Shown here: one piece after another, positions 24,401-35,497 of the stretch | How the letters are laid out: every line of letters begins with the position of its first letter | Position numbering within the stretch: the first letter of the stretch is position 1 | NCBI GenBank assembly: GCA_037447655.1 | Contig: JBBHKE010003332.1 | Coordinates: 1 to 64,000, forward strand | Reading direction: 5' to 3' | DNA from: Zygnema cylindricum | Taxonomy: Eukaryota; Streptophyta; Zygnematophyceae; Zygnematales; Zygnemataceae | DNA length: 64,000 nucleotides | Translations under genes and position numbers: made by a program | The notes under the pieces: generated by a model | What the model saw: the letters and a program-made list of their open reading frames with translations, nothing else | Database searches by the model: none | Told to the model about the DNA's origin: nothing

Positions 24401-25519
24401 AGGAAAAAGCATGATAAGTTCTTTTTTTATCTTTTTTGTCATGCATGTTTGAACAGCAGTTTGTGGTTCAAAACCATTTTCTCCTGTCCGGTTATTGAAG
24501 TGAACAAAGCAACATCTTGCTGTAATCCGGACTGTATTTAGTAATGGAAATAGGAACTACATGTAAATGCAGTTCACCTATAAGTGTAAATCACACATAA
24601 GTACGAATAAAGTTTTAAGTACAAATAGAATACGTGTAAGCCGAAATTAAATACCACAAAATATAATCAAAGAAGAATAAAGCTCTGTGTGATTGACATT
24701 CGAAGTTCAGTACTTTGCAATATCGTTTTGTACATCAGTGTACAACGAATTGTAACCAAAATCATCTTTGTTTGGTTGGGCCATTTTGCACTACATTTGG
24801 TCACTGTTTTGGGGTTTTTTATAGTTGAACTCTTTGTCAAAAATATAAGTTTACTTTTCAGGAACTGATTGTTTAAAGTGCAAGTACCATGTTGATACGG
24901 AATCACGTCGTCTTTAGGACCAATGTCTAAGTCTTGCTGTTCTGTATTAAAATATAGCTGACAGTGTCTCTCGTCGTCGGTTACTTTTTTGATTTGTATT
25001 CATAGTTCAAAATTATGCTTACAATATGGTATATTGTTTGCATATTGTTTTTGAGTTAAAATTTAACAAAACTACGCACGATTTGGATTTTCCATGTCAG
25101 TTTCAGAAGACAAGATTGGGACTGAAGTTTGACAAATTCAACGGTTCGCAATTAGTGATACGTACTCGCAAAATTTTTTTGTCCGGTGCCGCAACTAGTG
25201 TTGAATATTTTGCTCATTTGGGAATATGTGACATTACAATGACGTCAAGATGATAGGGCTTGTCATGACCTACGTTTATGTCGAATTGCAGTGTGTTTCG
25301 GTGATCTTACCATATGATATGCACTGTATGATTGTGCAAACAAATTTCCAATAGTAGGAAAACAAACTAAATCTTACTTCTGAACTGCGTGTTTTGTGTT
25401 GTTTATATGCAGACATCAAACCTGATCAGTCTGTGACTCTAGTGAAGCAGATAGAGTATAAAGGAAAGCAGGTGGAGGCAGCTTGGCCTCTGGGAGCTGC
25501 CATTGCCGCTATGTCTTAA
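18472..25519 (+). CDS. APY: Apyrase, GDA1/CD39 nucleoside triphosphate diphosphohydrolase, APY1/APY2 type
   Basis: Nine exons give 464 aa: 18472-18792, 19637-19765, 20124-20180, 21210-21299, 21760-21947, 22549-22643, 23420-23634, 24085-24277, 25413-25519; phases agree at every junction. The enzyme hydrolyses NTPs and NDPs to NMPs. Apyrase conserved regions seen: ACR1 DAGSTGSR (76-83), ACR2 [10 protein letters not shown] (150-159), ACR3 W-MTVNYLLG (199-207), ACR4 [10 protein letters not shown] (220-229), ACR5 AAWPLG near the C-terminus. A single membrane anchor spans about residues 19-38 after a short basic cytosolic tail, as in Arabidopsis Golgi apyrases, whose length (about 470 aa) and N-terminal DK-x-x-R-x-RG pattern also match. 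This supports the ATG at 18472 with its lumen-facing catalytic domain. Cysteines and the GGVWNGGGG-like [10 protein letters not shown] segment are present. No defect seen. Confidence 0.96.
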
Positions 25520-27469
25520 CTTCCGTTTTTGAAACATTTTGGATCGCAACACAAGTAGTTCCATAACGGCAAAAGCCTAGAAAACCCTAAAAAAGTTCAA
25601 GTGACTTCAAAAAAGTGGTGTGTAACAGCACAGAAAACCCTTGGATTGTATTTTTCATTGTTCATTATCGAGTGTAGGATGAAAAGATACCTTTAGGGAA
25701 GTAGAGGAACTTGCTTCGGACGGTTTTTTGTTTGCGCTTGAGAAAGGTTTGAGGGGGATATGTTTTTTTTTTAAGTCCTCATACTGGGATGCCCCAAATC
25801 TGCCATTGGTGAAAGTGTTTAGTCGCCGATTTCTGCCATTAGATAGTTACTGATGAAAGGCAAAGAATTATTGTAGTTTGTTATGGTAACTCTAGTGGGA
25901 TTGTTTACTAATGTAACATGTTTATTTTAATTCAAGTAAACCTTATAATCTTCAAATATCTGTGTCTGTATTCACTAGGTATTGTGGCACTCTCGTAGAA
26001 ATGTCAATTTTGTCAGAAGCTGACTTACTCATGGCCGAGTCCAATACGATTACTTCAAAATGCAATTTTTAGAATGGGCTGTTAAAATTTTCCTACACAG
26101 TGTATTGTTCTGAATCTGTTCGTCTTCTACAGTGATCTAGAGCTTGGTAAGAATTGATGGATCTGCATTTAGTTTCTCAGTTTTGGCTTTGCTGTCCAAT
26201 TTTTGTTGATTCCCATGTGCTCAGATAGTTTATTATTGTGTTTTCTTAATTATGTCTTGTCTATGTATCATGGATAAGCGAGGCACACATAAAGTACAAT
26301 TGATTTTGGGAAACACTTTGTAACGGCAATTTTTACTTGGCGGATAAGCCGATGTCAAAGAGCATAAATAAGTTCATATCCGTACAAGTTGATGGCAAAC
26401 ATTATTGGATGTGCAGGCATAGAGAAGTAGTACTTATTTTTTGAGAAACACTTCATAATGGCTTTTTTACTTGTCACAAAAGCTGATGCGGAAAAGTACA
26501 AAGGCGTACATATTTGGAAAAAAGTTTTCGGAAACCTTTATTGACTCTGACTTTTCAGATTTTCCTCTATCTTGTGACTGGTGAACATTTTTGCTGCGGG
26601 TGTAACCACCTTCTCTCGGGTTCAATCAGTTAAGCAGTGTAACTATGACAAGGAAACAAAGTACTAACAGCACATTTAGCTAGTTTTGATCCAGTAATGA
26701 GAGTACAACTGTACTACAGAAAGTGTACTCTCGCTGGTGGGTCAGAGGACGGGGTGCCTTTAGTATTACATTACGGTTACATTCTCATGGATGTCTCACT
26801 CGTTGAACTCCTGCGCTGGACTTGCTTGATTCCATGTTTCCGTTAAACTATCATTGACGGCTTACGTTACGGACTGTTGTTTACATGTTGCAATTAAGCG
26901 GGTTCACGACTTGTAGCAAAGAGCTCTTGCAGCTGATTCTGTTTCTATGATTCAGTTATTTCCTCTTATTTGGTTTCTATGCCCCCTTCACTTTCATTAA
27001 CAAACTTAGAGCAAGGCGGGCCCGTTGGTCGTAAAATCGGTTTTAAGGTGGCCCTAAGTCAAAGATAGTCAATATTGTTTGCCCTCGACCAATACCAACC
27101 CTGTATGAATTCTGGGCCTAATTGTACTATTTATACTTTTTGACGTCAACTCGTGGGCCAAGAAAAAATCATTGTTCCGAACAATGTTTCCTTTATTTTT
27201 GCAGGGTTGGACATCATTTTACATCGTGTTTCTATTCCCTAGAGGATGATTTGTTTCCGAATATTTTTTTTCTAATGTAGGTGATGATGTTTTTAGTTCT
27301 CCACCCAATTATGTGGAAAGAACATGCTCTCAGAATTTCCATTTTTCAACATTGTTTACAAAAACATGTCATACATTCGGGTGGTCCCTTACTGTTCGCT
27401 TGAGGGAAAACTGAACTCCTTATGTTTTTGTACAGAAAGCTTTTGTGGATTTCACCAGTGTAGAAACTG
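25520..27469. other. Apyrase 3' flank and intergenic DNA
   Basis: Probable 3' UTR directly after the stop codon. About 26290-26420 and 26430-26540 are imperfect direct repeats (TGGGAAACACTTTGTAACGGC versus TGAGAAACACTTCATAATGGC). No gene or RNA was recognised. Confidence 0.5.
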
Positions 27470-27905
27470 TAGTGTTGTGTATTGGGTAAATTCTTATCTT
27501 GACAAAATCGATATTCACTAGGGCTATTTATAGAGTTCTGGGACCAACAAAAAATATTGCGATGTATTTGCAGGGAGGTGGGGCCCGTACAACTTTAATA
27601 CAGAAATATCCTACAATTTATAGTACAAAAAATTCTATTCACCCCCTTTCCTCTCTCTCGCGCTCTCTCTTGCAAACCTTCTTTCGCCCACCGAGGGGGG
27701 TGGGAGGGGTGGTGTAGGGCTTCTTTTGAAAAAAATATTGAAACTTGACATTGCTTCGATACATCCCAGTATAAACTTATCGGCATATATAGCCAATATA
27801 TTTGTTAAATATCGCTATATTGAGCTTCTCGATAAATCGATTATCGGGTACCCAAAAGTAGGAACATATCAAATATTAGCAAATGACCCTCGATACACAC
27901 CACTA
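27470..27905. repeat. Family Z repeat, copy 3
   Basis: Left end TAGTGTTGTGTATTGGGT and right end CTCGATACACACCACTA form an inverted pair. The interior has ATCGATTATCGGGTACCC. A CT-rich, G-rich hairpin-prone stretch lies at 27640-27715. Confidence 0.55.
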
Positions 27906-28323
27906 TTAAATTGGACAAAAACTTCATCCACTAGCAAACAAGCATCATATAGTTTGGCAAATAAAAGACGTATACTTTTAGTTCACGTTGTACTTTTGTA
28001 CTTTCGTACTTTCATACTGTCGTTCGCTACGTATTTTCGTTTCACATACCTTCACCTCCTCTCTTTCTGCCTTCTTCTCTCAATCTAATATCTTCTCTAC
28101 TCCTAACACATCATCCTAAGATCTTTCATTGACTGACACGAAAACGGATAAAAAAAAGGCAACACACAAACCACTAAACCAAATCCAAAAGCAAAACGGT
28201 TTAAACGTTCACTCGTATGTTCTTTTCTTTTTCTAAATTCGCATGCTTCCGGAAATTTGGAATATGTGGCAGAGAGCAATCCGTATTAAATGCACGAAAT
28301 GCACGAAATTCGTGTGAAATATT

Positions 28324-28774
28324 TTATAAAACAACATCTTCTGGGACAGCCAAGGCCAAAAGATATAAACTGAAAGACATAACTGCCATCCCTATAAAAA
28401 CTGCCTGAATCGCAACTTTGTGGCCGGCATATTCAAAAGCTAAAGGCAACATCTCATGGAGGGTCAGGAACGCCATAATCCCACCAACTGCAAAAACAAG
28501 AACAAATAAAAAAATAAGTAGAGCATAAAAAAGAGGATGACAATGATGACGACGACGACGATGACGATGACGATGATGACGATTACGACGATGACGATGT
28601 TGATGATGATTATGATTATGATGATGGTGATGGTGATGACGACGATCATGATGATAAGGTGATGAGGAAGATGATGATGATGATGATGATGACAACCACA
28701 ATGATGACCATTATAACGATGATGATGATGATGATAATGATGATGATGACAACCACAATAATGACCATTATAAC

Positions 28775-28806
<32 letters not shown>

Positions 28807-31800
28807 GGAGGTGGAGGAGGAGGTGGAGGAGGATGACGATTTGCGATGACAACGACAATGATGATGATGTTGATGATGATGGTGATGATGACGATAATGC
28901 TGATGATGATGATATGAGGATCATGATGATGATGATGATGATCATGATGACGATGATTATTGATGATGATGACGACAATGATGATGATGATGACGACGAC
29001 GACAACAACGATGATGTGCATAACACCAGAGAACAAAATTGTGCCTATAGATGTATGACAAATATGGAGATAACTAAGACATGCATATAATTCATGTAAA
29101 TATTCAATAAGTACACTATGTGAATATATTCACGCATATCTGGGTATTGCACGTATATTCACGCATTTGCGTGTAATTTGTGATAATCATACAGGAAAAT
29201 ATAAAAAATGGAAGAATAAGATTTATCCACAGCAGTAGTAAATAAATCCCCATCCTATGATTCCTCTTTCAATACGATGAACATGATTTTAGCTTCCCAC
29301 ACTGAGTGTCCATTCAAAAGAACATTTTTGCGCTTTTTGATACTAAACTGAACAATGTAAGTGCATAAAAAAGTCCTGCTTCTTCATATTAAGTTGAATA
29401 TAGCAAATGCATAAATACCAGAATTTGCTTCATACAACAACAATATTGCCCATAAAAAAAAAACACTTCTTATAAGGTATGCGATTACTGGCATTACTGG
29501 ACAGTAGTCATAGTGAGCATACAGAAAAACATGTGAATCGCACAATTTTCTCCACGATTACTTCAATTACTGCCCAGTAATGCCAGTAATCTACTGAGAT
29601 ATTGCTCTTCAAACAGAGATACTTTTTAGGAAACACGCCAAAGAAACCAAGCATCGAAGTTATTATTCATCCTAATACTTTCTTAAAAACTTTCAATATA
29701 GATCATAGTTCAAATGTAAGAACACAATTAGAAAAGCTATTTGTGGTTACCCCGTACTACAACGGCATAATATATGCGTATAGTATGAGGATACCACATA
29801 CAGCGTTTCCAGTCGTGTTCTCACATTTGAGCTATGATAAACATAATAAATGAGCTAGAACGGCTCACCTCCTCCAAGCATTCCTTCAATCAATTCTGAC
29901 GAAAGGTTTTCCGGGAAGATTAGAGCTACAACAACCACTCCCAATGGCTCAGCTAAACCTGATAAGGCAGCGATTCGAAATGCCTTCCATTTATCTTCAG
30001 TTGCAAAATAAATCGGTAGAGCCACAGCAATTCCCTCTGGAATATTGTGAAGGGCAATGGCACATGCCAAACTTGCCCCCACTCTGAGTCCCTGCAATGG
30101 TGCGTTATAAACGAGTATATTACTGCCAAGTATTAAAGAGCCACTCTATAGACAAAGCAGTTTTTGACGCAATAAGTCTAAAACATATTGATACATGGAC
30201 AAGAAAATAATACAGTCTCACCATGGTTGCCATCTCCCAAGTATTAAAGTGCCAGTCTATAGACAAGAAGCAGTTTTTGCCGTGATTACACCTCAAATAG
30301 CTAGTAGAGATAAAAACGTCAATTAAGTGCTGGCTTTTCTTTTGCCCGTGAACATGAAATAGTGTTAACAAACATTAGTTGTTTTTTTCTTAACGCTAAT
30401 TTGGCAAGCGGTTGAAAATCGTCCACGTCGCATATAAATTGGAATTATCAACTCTAAATTAGACTTCGAGCTATATATTTCTTAATGCTAATAGCAATTC
30501 ATGATGTAGTCCAAGCATACACTGACATCATATAAATGCCATACATCTAAATTACTATGATTAGTACGAGTTACAATGGACGGTGAAATAAGGCTGAGAG
30601 AAGAATTTACATCAATTAAAGACCAACCATCTACATTGGCCATGTAAATGGTGAATGGTAAACAAATATTTCAAATAGTACAAGCTTTGTCACGATCAGA
30701 AGCAGTATTTGTTACAAGATGTAAAAAGGCTTAACAAGAGTTGTGATCCTTTCTATAATTTTACAACCTTTACTTGGGATTCGGTTTCCTTGTCACTTGC
30801 CTTAAGAGATCCGAGAAAGACAGCCACACCTTCTGGAAAATTATGAAGGCTGATACCGACAGCAGTAACAATACCACTAAAAAGAACTTCTTTTCTTCGT
30901 CTTTTCAAAACTGATTCATGGCGCATACCGTCACCAAGAATGCCTACTGGTTTATCTCTACGTTGTTGATCCATTGCAGGACCCAAGTTGGGCTCCGGTA
31001 TGAACCGGACCACTGCTGCAAAAAGAGTAACACCTGCAAAAAACTGCAATTCTTCCCACAATAAAAAGATCAAACTCAATTAGAACAAATAATTGGGAAG
31101 GACAAAAGATAGCCAAGCACTTTGACAACCATGAAAACCCCTCCAAGTGAACGAGCGCTTCCTGTCAAAAGACAATTTATTACTCCTTCTAAATTACGCA
31201 GAAGTCAAACCAACAGTGTTTGCAGAACACTTTCCAGCATGCTACGGGAATGTCCAGAGAAAACAAAATGAGTTAGATTCGAAAAGAAAAAGTATTTGGG
31301 CAATACCCGAAGCTGACAAATTAAAATAGTCTCTAAAGGAAAAAGCATTTGAGTAACATCCAGAGCAGACAAACCAAGAGAGTTTTGAAGGAAAACGTAA
31401 TAGGGCAACATCCAGGGGAGACAAATTGAGATAATTTCTGAAGGAAAAAGTATTTGGGCAATATCCAGAGAAGCCAAATTGAGGTGTTTTCTTAAGGAGA
31501 AAGTATTAGCAGACATATAGAGGTACTTTTGAAAGTAAAGAGTGTTTGGGCAATACCCAGATATTTGCCGCTGCAAAGCCCACAGCATTGATGGAGTTAT
31601 GGACGAGATCGAAGAAAGAAATGCTGAGCATGAGGCCAGCTGCAAAGCCCTGCTTCCCGCCGCACCGAAGCTTTCGAGGTCATCGAAAGGAGGTTCAGCC
31701 GCAAACAAGTTCCTTTTTTTGCTGCAGCTCAAGCCAAAAGCAAAAAAAGAAGGTTTTTAGAGTTCTTAAGAGTGTTTTACGTCTTCCCTCTCAGCGACCA

Positions 31801-33590
31801 CTATAAGCTGCACCTACTCATCGTACATGCATGATTCACATAATACCGAAGTAATCTTGTCTTTGCCATATGCATTATTAGTTTATCCTACGTTTGATTT
31901 TACACTTTCATGCAAATGCATTATTGTGCGCCACATTGAACATAATTATCCAAAAAAGTCCCTGAATTTGTCAAGCGGTTTGGTTTGATGACGTGCCAGT
32001 ATGATCTCTAGCTCCAATTGATTGACAATCTCACTATCTTCCATACCATAAAGTGCTTCACTTTGCTTATCATTACCCAGCATGGAAAAACTAGCTATTA
32101 AATTTTGTGAATTGTAACTAGAGTAAAGCAAAGTTCAGGTGTTAGAATAGATTTTTGTAGATACATTTTCCTGTAGTAGGGACCAGACTAATGTCAAACC
32201 AGATGACCTGTACCTTCAAAAGAGTGCCACATCTGATAAAAAGTTCGAAAAAATACAAATAGTGCCTTGCATTATACACATAAATGGCAATACATGGTTA
32301 AACAGTATTCCAAGTCATACATAAATTAAATCAAATCAAATTGTTATACTACATGCATGTAAGCAAGTAGCTAAGAATGGTGGGTTTCTACACATCGTTT
32401 TCTTAATTAACATCTGAAAATGTATATCTTGAAACCAGAAAATGTGAGGAATTTAAGGGATATTTCAAAAATATTGGAGACAAACAAGAAAATGCTATAA
32501 TTAACAGCCAAATTTTCTACAGAATGTGCACTGCTTAAACTAACCTACAGTTTTAAAATAAGTCGCTAAAAGATGCATTTAAATATAGTACCCTACTTCC
32601 TGACCCAATCATAAGCTATTGGCTGTTAGCACTTACACCGTGAATGTCCATAGGCGTTAAGAACATTGGTCCCAGCATTTTTTTCCCTCTGAACACTGAT
32701 AATAATATTAATTGTATTTATCTTAACATGTGGTTTACAACTGTCCACGAGATTTGCACCGGAAATAGTATTATTAACATTAGACAGTCCTCATATTAAT
32801 CAGTAGCAATTTGCGGTGTAATTTAACCACTTAATCAGACAAACATTCACAACCTCATCGCATACGCCAACTACTTTGCCTCGATATGAAAAGACGACCA
32901 ATCTACCGATGTGAATATTTTTTAAGCGTAACATGAAGCCGAGAGTCAAGAAGAGCAAAACAAAAGAAACTCACTTGCAATAAACCAAGAGACTTCATAT
33001 TTGGTGCGGGCTGCAGGACAACAACAAGACCGCCTGTCATCATAAAAATAACATTTTGTCATAAAAAATTCTAATACACTGTTAGATACATTGTTTTTTC
33101 AAGACACAAAGAATGCCCGCAATCATTACAATAACATCTTGTCGTACAATTTTGTAAGACAACGTTGGTTCTTAAAGACAAAAAGACCATCTGCAATCAT
33201 TACAATAACATTTGTCACGCATTTTTGTAAGACATTGTCGCATGAACTTTTTTATTCAGACATGAAGACCACCTGCAATCATTAAATTGACCCTTTTTCA
33301 TGATATTCTTGTAATACATTGCTAGATACATTGTTCCACATGCAATCATTAAAATAAAAAATTTGCACAAACTTTTGTAAGACATTGCACCTACATAAGT
33401 TTTTGAGACATAATTTCACCTGCAATCATTACAATATTAATTGAAAAGGATTTACTAAAGCTCAAAAGAAAAACATTAATCTTTTTCATATTCAAGTGAT
33501 CCTGGACGTTTCCATACCTAGAGCCGTGCTGGCACCTCCTACAAATGTGAGAGCAAGAGCAATGAGGAGCTGTTGAGTAAGGAAAGCCAT
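28324..33590 (-). CDS. ZTP29: ZIP-family zinc transporter, ZTP29 type
   Basis: Six exons splice to 284 aa: 33590-33518, 33033-32975, 31649-31557, 31043-30801, 30091-29869, 28487-28324. It moves divalent cations, chiefly zinc, toward the cytosol; the Arabidopsis ZTP29 relative is reported at the ER. Seen in the protein: N-terminal hydrophobic helix (MAFLTQQLLIALALTFVGG), IPEP after helix 3 (about 90), a short basic variable loop (RDKP...KRRRKE) rather than a His-rich one, and the metal-site helices with HNFPEG (142-147) and HNIPEG (171-176). The C-terminus has TLHEMLPLAFEYAG. Intron 4 (30800-30092) uses a GC donor, AAG|GCAAGT, with a normal CAG acceptor; splicing there restores the exact family sequence. 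Intron 5 holds a 500-bp GAT microsatellite. Length and order match the plant family throughout, so the gene appears intact. Confidence 0.95.
28531..29021. repeat. (GAT/GAC)n microsatellite in intron 5 of the ZIP gene
   Basis: About 490 bp of GATGATGAC-type trinucleotides on the plus strand (ATC/GTC on the gene strand), with internal larger duplications such as GATGACAACCACAATGATGACCATTATAACGATG (near 28680 and 28740). Long frames through it (poly-His/Ile or poly-Met/Asp) are not genes. Confidence 0.95.
29900..33510. other. Introns of the ZIP gene: long non-coding stretches
   Basis: The intron between exons 3 and 2 (31650-32974) and the one between exons 4 and 5 are the longest and show nothing recognisable. 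The intron at 33034-33517 contains four to five imperfect repeats of ACCTGCAATCATTACAATAACAT with TTTTGTAAGACATT, spaced about 75-100 bp (about 33110-33440). The 31230-31540 stretch repeats a (G)AAGGAAAAAGTATTTGGGCAATATCC-like unit of about 60 bp about five times. Confidence 0.6.
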
Positions 33591-33684
33591 CGTCAAAGGA
33601 TGAACTGTGAATTCAAGTCACTAACCCTAAAAACCTCTGCCTAATATTGCAGCTGTATCCAGTGCCGAAGCTGAACGTGCTGTA

Positions 33685-33900
33685 CACTGTGAATCGCTAT
33701 TAGTGTTAATGTTTTATTCGTCTCTTAAAACATCTTTTCTCCGTGCACATATGTCAGATTTTAGATCTGACGGTTGAGATTGAACGATGTAATTCTCAGC
33801 TTCCGATTGACGGTCAAAAATGAAAATCGGACAATAGTGTACGGAGAAAATACGTTTTAACTGGCGAAAATAATATCAACACTAATAGCGATACACTGTG
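33685..33900. mobile_element. MITE, mariner-like family C copy
   Basis: Left TA then CACTGTGAATCGCTATTAGTGTTAAT; right ATCAACACTAATAGCGATACACTGTG, its inverse. Contains AAAACATCTTTTCTCCGTGCAC and the inverse AGTGTACGGAGAAAATACGTTTTAA. The right flanking TA appears mutated (TC). It sits about 95 bp upstream of the ZIP start codon, so it may lie in the ZIP promoter. Confidence 0.7.
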
Positions 33901-33997
33901 TCCTGTAGTAACTTGACAACGAACCAGCGGTGGCCCTGCATATCGCATCGCATCGGTACCCAACTAATCGGGTAGCAGGTGAGTCAGAGGTCGCAAA

Positions 33998-34778
33998 CGG
34001 TCAACCGAAACCGTGACCGACCGTTAACCGACCGCCCGCGCCGGATCCGGAACGGATTCGGTTGCCAAATTTTGGGGGTCGGGCGGTTACGGTCGGTTGA
34101 CTCACCAAGAAAAAAAAAACGGTCAGTTACGGTCGGTCAAACAAAAAACCAAAAAAAAAGAAAAAATTGTACTTTTTCGCGACTAACCGTGACCGCCCGT
34201 TACCGAAAAAGTACAAAATTAATCATGTACAACGGAATAAGCCAATAATAACGATTTGTCGTGTTCCCTAAGATTTGCGAAATGAATAGTGTTTCTACCG
34301 TGTCAAATTTGCGACGTTTTGTCGTGTTCCCTAAGATTTGCGAAATGAATAGTGTACTACTGTGTCAGATTTGCGACGCTTTGTCGCGTTGCCTAAGATT
34401 TGCGAAATGAATATTGTACTACCGTGTCAGATTTGAGACGCTTTGTCGCTTTCCCTTTGATTTTCGAAATAAATAGCTAACTACAGTACCGTGTCATATT
34501 TGCGACGCTAATCATGATGCCACGTACTTCCACGATACCAAAAATACAAAGAATAATAATGCTGGAAAAAAAAGTACAAATAACAATAATGTTGGAAAAA
34601 AAAGTACAATTTTTCTTTTTTTTTGTTTTTTGTTTGACCGACCGTAGCTGACCGATTTTTTTTCCTGGTGAGTCAACCGACCGTAACCGCCCGACCTCCA
34701 AAATTTGGCAACCGAATCCGTTCCGGATCCGGCGCGGGTGGTCGGTTAACGGTCAGTCACTGTTTCGGTTGACTGACC
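33998..34778. mobile_element. Foldback-type element with arms of about 200 bp and a 62-bp tandem core
   Basis: The left arm (33998-34210, GGTCAACCGAAACCGTGACC...CCGGATCCGGAACGGATTCGG...) is inverse to the right arm (about 34560-34778). Within each arm, AACCG/CGGTT words are themselves partly palindromic. The core (34258-34510) has four copies of a 62-bp unit beginning GTCGTGTTCCCTAAGATTTGCG. No transposase. Flanking duplications were not resolved, so the superfamily is open (Mutator-like or foldback). Confidence 0.75.
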
Positions 34779-34826
34779 AGACGCGAAATGACGATACGAT
34801 AAACTTGAAGCTTTCTATGCGATATG

Positions 34827-35476
34827 TGTAGGATCTTAAGCAAAAGAGTTTCACTTAAAATAATTCACAAAACATAAATCATTACACAGCGGAAGCTCAT
34901 AAAAGACAAGAGGAATATTCAGCCAAAAAGATTTATAAGTGTTCTTGGCCGAAGCCTCTTTACATCATCTCTCTTCTCTCTTCTCTCTCTTCACTATTCT
35001 CTTTAAATAATCTCTACTCCAAGATTAGTCCTCTGTGATGAATTGGTTGATTAGTTAATACACTGCACATGTACACTGTTGCCTATATATACTCGCTACC
35101 CTGCACTAAGAGAAAACAAGATAAGACAAGCAGAACTTAGCGTAGCGTCGAAGTCTGCCCCTAGCAGACTGTGCACTCTTCATGAAAGTTTCCACGAAGG
35201 AAGGCGCACACGCTTCTTCCTTCGAAACAACAAACTCCAAACGTTGACTTAAACACGTGTCGCTTCATGAAAACACCTGCACGCAAATTGAAACACCTGC
35301 GCCTAAAGACAAAAGTCACGCGAAACGAAATAGTATGTTTCGTTCGCGGACGCTTCAAAAACAGTACCTCGAAACTTACATCGTACGTTTCGTATGATGA
35401 CGTGGTACTTCACGTCAACAATTAAATGTTGGTGTGACGCTTCGCGGAAATACCGCGAAACGACAATAATCCAACA
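34827..35476 (-). repeat. 3' LTR of the copia element
   Basis: 650 bp, with terminal TGT...ACA. It contains the TATATATA segment at about 35085-35092. It differs from the 5' LTR by scattered substitutions, with a cluster around 35250-35300. Confidence 0.97.
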
Positions 35477-35477
35477 A

Positions 35478-35490
35478 TCCCCCTCTTATT
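35478..35490 (-). promoter_or_regulatory. Polypurine tract of the copia element
   Basis: On the element strand, AATAAGAGGGGGAT lies directly before the TGTTGG start of the 3' LTR. It serves as plus-strand primer in reverse transcription by position. Confidence 0.85.
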
Positions 35491-35497
35491 GTCAAAA

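Noticed and set aside
28464-29090. Long frames rich in His/Ile, Ser/Leu or Met/Asp on both strands
   Set aside because: They arise from the GAT/GAC microsatellite inside a ZIP intron and have no start or family support.
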